A DNA stretch of 64,000 nt, from positions 742,001 to 806,000 of the forward strand of contig NC_006694.1 in the NCBI RefSeq assembly GCF_000091045.1, read 5' to 3'. Both the position numbers and the translations under genes were made by a program. The DNA comes from Cryptococcus deneoformans JEC21. Lineage: Eukaryota; Basidiomycota; Tremellomycetes; Tremellales; Cryptococcaceae. The notes beneath the pieces are model-generated. The model saw only the letters and a list, made by a program, of their open reading frames with translations, did not search any database and was not told where the DNA came from. Shown here one piece after another: positions 61,101 to 64,000 of this stretch (position 1 is the stretch's first letter; each line of letters begins with the position of its first letter).

Positions 61101-61495
61101 TGGATAGAAGAATCATATGTCATGTCACAGTTTGAAATGAAACTTCGAGGGACGGTGCTGTTGGATTCAAAGGAGGAACACAAACACTGGTTACTGGGGT
61201 ATATGAAATATTTGGGAGATGAGAACTTTGCGGAAAGGGCTGGAGAGGTGATGAAGGACCTCATTGGCCCTGTATACCAGTAAATGACCCCCTCAGCACT
61301 ATCTATGCGGGCTGACGGCTGCATTTTAGTCAATCGAAACCCACCGGATGGGAACCCAAACTCTTGGGTGTTGATAAGCGTGAAATAGCGGCGGAAGTGT
61401 TGGATGTGCTCTCGAAGACATTGCAGGGCAAAAATGTAGCATCGGTGTGGTACGATGTGCTAGATAAGATGAAGGCAGACGAGGGATCCTGGTAG
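58183..61495 (+). CDS. HIR1: Histone regulatory WD40 protein HIR1 (HIRA)
   Basis: Hir1 is part of the HIR complex, a replication-independent H3-H4 chaperone that also represses histone genes. The N-terminal MKVTKPNWVEHT and the WD repeats follow in family order: [110 protein letters not shown], and DLCWSNDGYVLYGSS (each abridged). Intervening introns split several blades. A Ser/Pro-rich region with basic patches links to the C-terminal Hira domain (segments YFADGEQRWMDYLPKAA and, further on, ENFAERAGEVMKDLIG). The last exon, from about 61331, ends DEGSW at 61495. The ATG at 58183 begins the conserved N-terminus. Confidence 0.9.
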
Positions 61496-62406
61496 TTGTA
61501 GGTCGCTTCCCCCAAAGACTTATCGGCGTGCTGACCATTTGTTAGGTAAAACAATATATGGTATACTCAATGAACACGTTTACATGCATCTTTCTCCTGG
61601 CCTTTGTCTTCTTGAAGCTTCTCAATAAAAACAAACCCGTCTCTATCATGCATTTCGCGTTGTAACGCACTGAGATCAGGACAACTGGACACGCCAAAGA
61701 ATATAAAGGATACTAAAAAATTCTAGCATTGCGTCAGTGGATCTCAGCTCGCGATCGCAGGTTTGCTTATGTAATGATGTTTTATTGTGCCCCCCGTGGT
61801 GCGCCTTGTTATCCGACACAACGGCCACGCTGTCCCAAGTGAATGCATGCAATATCAAGATGTAACCGAGCAGATCACCAGCAGTTGACCACCTTGCTGC
61901 GCCTTTTTGGAAGAGGAGGCAACGAATAAATGACAAAAGTAAGGGAAGACATGGTTGACGCCCTTTGAGATACTTAGAGGCTTACATAATCATCCGTGCG
62001 TTCGGCTTTGCTAACCGTCCTGTCTCCTTCACTCTTGAGGTCATTTCCTCCACTTAGATGACTGATTTATAAGTTGTTTCTTCTCCTATTCCCCTTTCTT
62101 TCGATATTCAGGCAGCTGTAGTACATCAGAAAGACAGCTAGCCGTTTTTCATCTCTCGTTCCGTCCACATCACACTTATCCGCACACTCACTATAACGCC
62201 ACCCTACCCTCCTCCCATTAGCCGCAATTACCATCACACGCAGTAAACGCTCTTATCCTTCCCCGACTCCAGAAGCTCCAGCTACAACTTCCAGAAACGC
62301 AAAGAGATCAAAGCGTCTCGCAGACAAGAAAGGGCCTACTCCGGAACCAGAGACAGTAACTGTCGCTTCACCATCCGCTCCAGAGGGGAAGAACGAGGCA
62401 CCTAAG
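61496..62406. other. Intergenic region upstream of the ariadne gene
   Basis: About 900 bp. From about 62230 the plus strand is open in frame with the downstream ATG and encodes a Ser/Pro/Lys-rich stretch, so the true start of the next protein may lie upstream through a further exon. The left part shows no gene. Confidence 0.4.
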
Positions 62407-64000
62407 ATGTCGTCTGATGGAGAGAATGAAGATCTCGCCTACGAAGATGATTATGATGTTTTCGACGCCGACGATGTTATGGACGGTGAGTGCTATTTTT
62501 TCAGAAGTTTGCGGCAAATGCTGAATAATCCTAGATTCTGCATCTGAGCCGGATGACTTTGATGTGTTGTCTCCCACTATAGAAAGTGAGTGAAGCAGTT
62601 TTAAGCACCAACTAATCGAAACAGCTGTACCTTCCAAGAAGCCCTATGATGTCAACTACACTGTCTACGACTTGAAAGAGATCATCGGCATGCAGAAAAA
62701 GATGATCGACGAAGTTGCCGCTCTTCTCGTCATTCCAGCCTCTACAGCTGCCGCTCTTCTACGACATTTCAATTGGAATACTGAAAAGCTCCAAGAAGTA
62801 TTCTGGACAGAACCGGATGCCACGCTCCTTGCTGCCGGTCTCTCCCCACCTTCGTCCCCCTCCACCTCAACTCAACCCCTTCCCGGATCCCAGTCTGGAT
62901 CATTCGAATGCCCCATCTGCTTTACCGATTACGAAGGTAAATCCGCCCAGCAAGACACTTTTGCTATGGGTTGCGGACATCGATTCTGTAAGACATGTTG
63001 GGGTGAGTACTTGACTGGGAAAATTAAGGAGGAAGGTGAGAGTGGGAGGATACAGTGTATGGAGAGCGGGTGTAAGCGGGTTGTCAAGGGTGAAATGGTC
63101 AAAGAGCTTGCTGGGGACAAAATATCGGATCGTTATTATAACCTATTGAATGCGGCATTCGTCTCGGATTCTCCAAACCTTAGATGGTGTCCACACCCGG
63201 ATTGTCCATATATTATTGGCTGCACTCAAGCGCCCCAACGGATGTTGAATCAATTGGTACCGACCGTGGAGTGTGAGTGCGGAAAAGATTTGTGCTTCGG
63301 GTGTGGATACGCCGCGAGCCACCGCCCTGTTATTTGCAAAATTGTCAGACTCTGGGAAAAGAAATGTGCAGATGACAGTGAAACCGCCAACTGGCTACAA
63401 GCAAACACTAAAGAGTGCACTAAATGTCAATCCACTATTGAAAAGAATGGTGGCTGCAAGTTAGTCAAATTTTGCCGGATTCAGAGGGATACAAGCTAAT
63501 GAAAATAGCCACATGACTTGTAAAAAGTGCAAATGGGAGTTCTGCTGGGTTTGCATGGGTCCTTGGTCGGAGCACGGCACAAATTGGTACCAATGTAACA
63601 GGTTTGACGAGAAGAGTGGTATAGACGCCCGAGACGTGCAGGCCAAGTCTCGTGCAAGCTTGGAACGGTATCTTCACGTGAGTCTCCCATATTTTCTCAT
63701 TGAAAAGTATTCATGATCACACTCAACAGTACTTCAACCGATGGGCAAACCATGAGCACTCTGCCAAACTCGACACCGAATTTTATGCCAAAACGGAAAA
63801 GAAAATGGAACAAATGCAGGATGCAGGCAACCTCTCCTGGATCGAAGTGCAATTTGCGAAACAAGCAGTAGACGCCGTCATCCGGGCGCGAATCACCCTC
63901 AAGTGGACTTACTGCATGGCTTTCTAGTAGATCCGCCTTTTGTTTCCAAATATGACAAATTACTGACATTAGCGAATAGTTTAAAAAGAAATAATCAAAC
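62407..64000 (+). CDS. Ariadne-type RBR ubiquitin ligase (partial, runs off the right edge)
   Basis: Ariadne RBR ligases pass ubiquitin via a catalytic Cys in RING2 and work with neddylated cullin ligases. After an acidic N-terminus (DLAYEDDYDVFDADD) comes a UBA-like segment (LLVIPASTAAALLRHFNW), RING1 (CPICFTDY, GCGHRFCKTCW), an IBR (WCPHPDCPYIIGC, CECGKDLCFGCG) and RING2 (ECTKCQSTIEKNGGC joined across an intron to NHMTCKKCKWEFCWVC). The catalytic Cys of the GGC-NHM motif is present. The Ariadne domain begins with RASLERYLH, then YFNRWANHEHS, and reaches LKWTYCMAF. An apparent stop at 63925-63927 is probably intronic: splicing from 63928 to an acceptor near 63977 continues as YLKRNNQ, matching the family. 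The 3' end lies outside the window. Confidence 0.88.

Overview
The window is nuclear DNA from a basidiomycete yeast, most likely the Cryptococcus neoformans/gattii complex. The basis is gene style rather than a database match: nearly every gene is cut by many short introns (about 45-70 bp, GTRNGT donors, C/TAG acceptors), some exons are tiny (15-33 bp), spacing is tight, and the proteins are fungal. There is no operon logic. Genes are single transcription units, often in divergent pairs sharing 300-640 bp promoters. I rebuilt exon joins by hand from splice consensus, frame and protein-family continuity, so coordinates given for a gene run from start codon to stop codon and include introns.

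Left part (1-9.3 kb): methylthioribose-1-phosphate isomerase (MRI1, methionine salvage), an Art1/Ldb19-type arrestin with a PPxY motif and a repeat-rich tail, and a large secreted, probably GPI-anchored protein of unknown family.

Accessory stretch (9.3-15 kb): sparse in normal genes. It holds a decayed PIF/Harbinger-like DNA transposon, with a Myb/SANT-like gene on + and DDE transposase fragments on -, facing each other. Beside it are two tiny genes for single-pass membrane proteins with CxxC motifs. A third protein of similar design lies at 28.1-28.4 kb.

Middle (15-29 kb): vacuolar Gly-X carboxypeptidase (CPS1), a Dal5-family MFS permease, a membrane-tethered HSL-type alpha/beta hydrolase, a 124-bp tandem duplication, and a very intron-rich SPO22/ZIP4 meiosis gene.

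Right part (29-64 kb): dense housekeeping genes. They are NUP84/NUP107 nucleoporin, NIMA/NEK2 kinase, RRP3 DEAD-box helicase, a TPR-SET protein, a large transmembrane-hairpin protein of unknown role, an OSH1-type oxysterol-binding protein, PPE1 phosphatase methylesterase, a candidate TEN1-like OB-fold protein, a small unknown protein, SmE of the spliceosome, homoserine kinase THR1, kinetochore MIS12, histone chaperone HIR1, and an ariadne RBR ubiquitin ligase that runs off the right edge.

The window is mostly conventional. The parts most worth following are the small membrane-protein trio, the decayed transposon, the TEN1 candidate, the repeat-bearing arrestin tail and the tandem duplication upstream of ZIP4. 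I saw no rRNA or tRNA genes, CRISPR array or origin.
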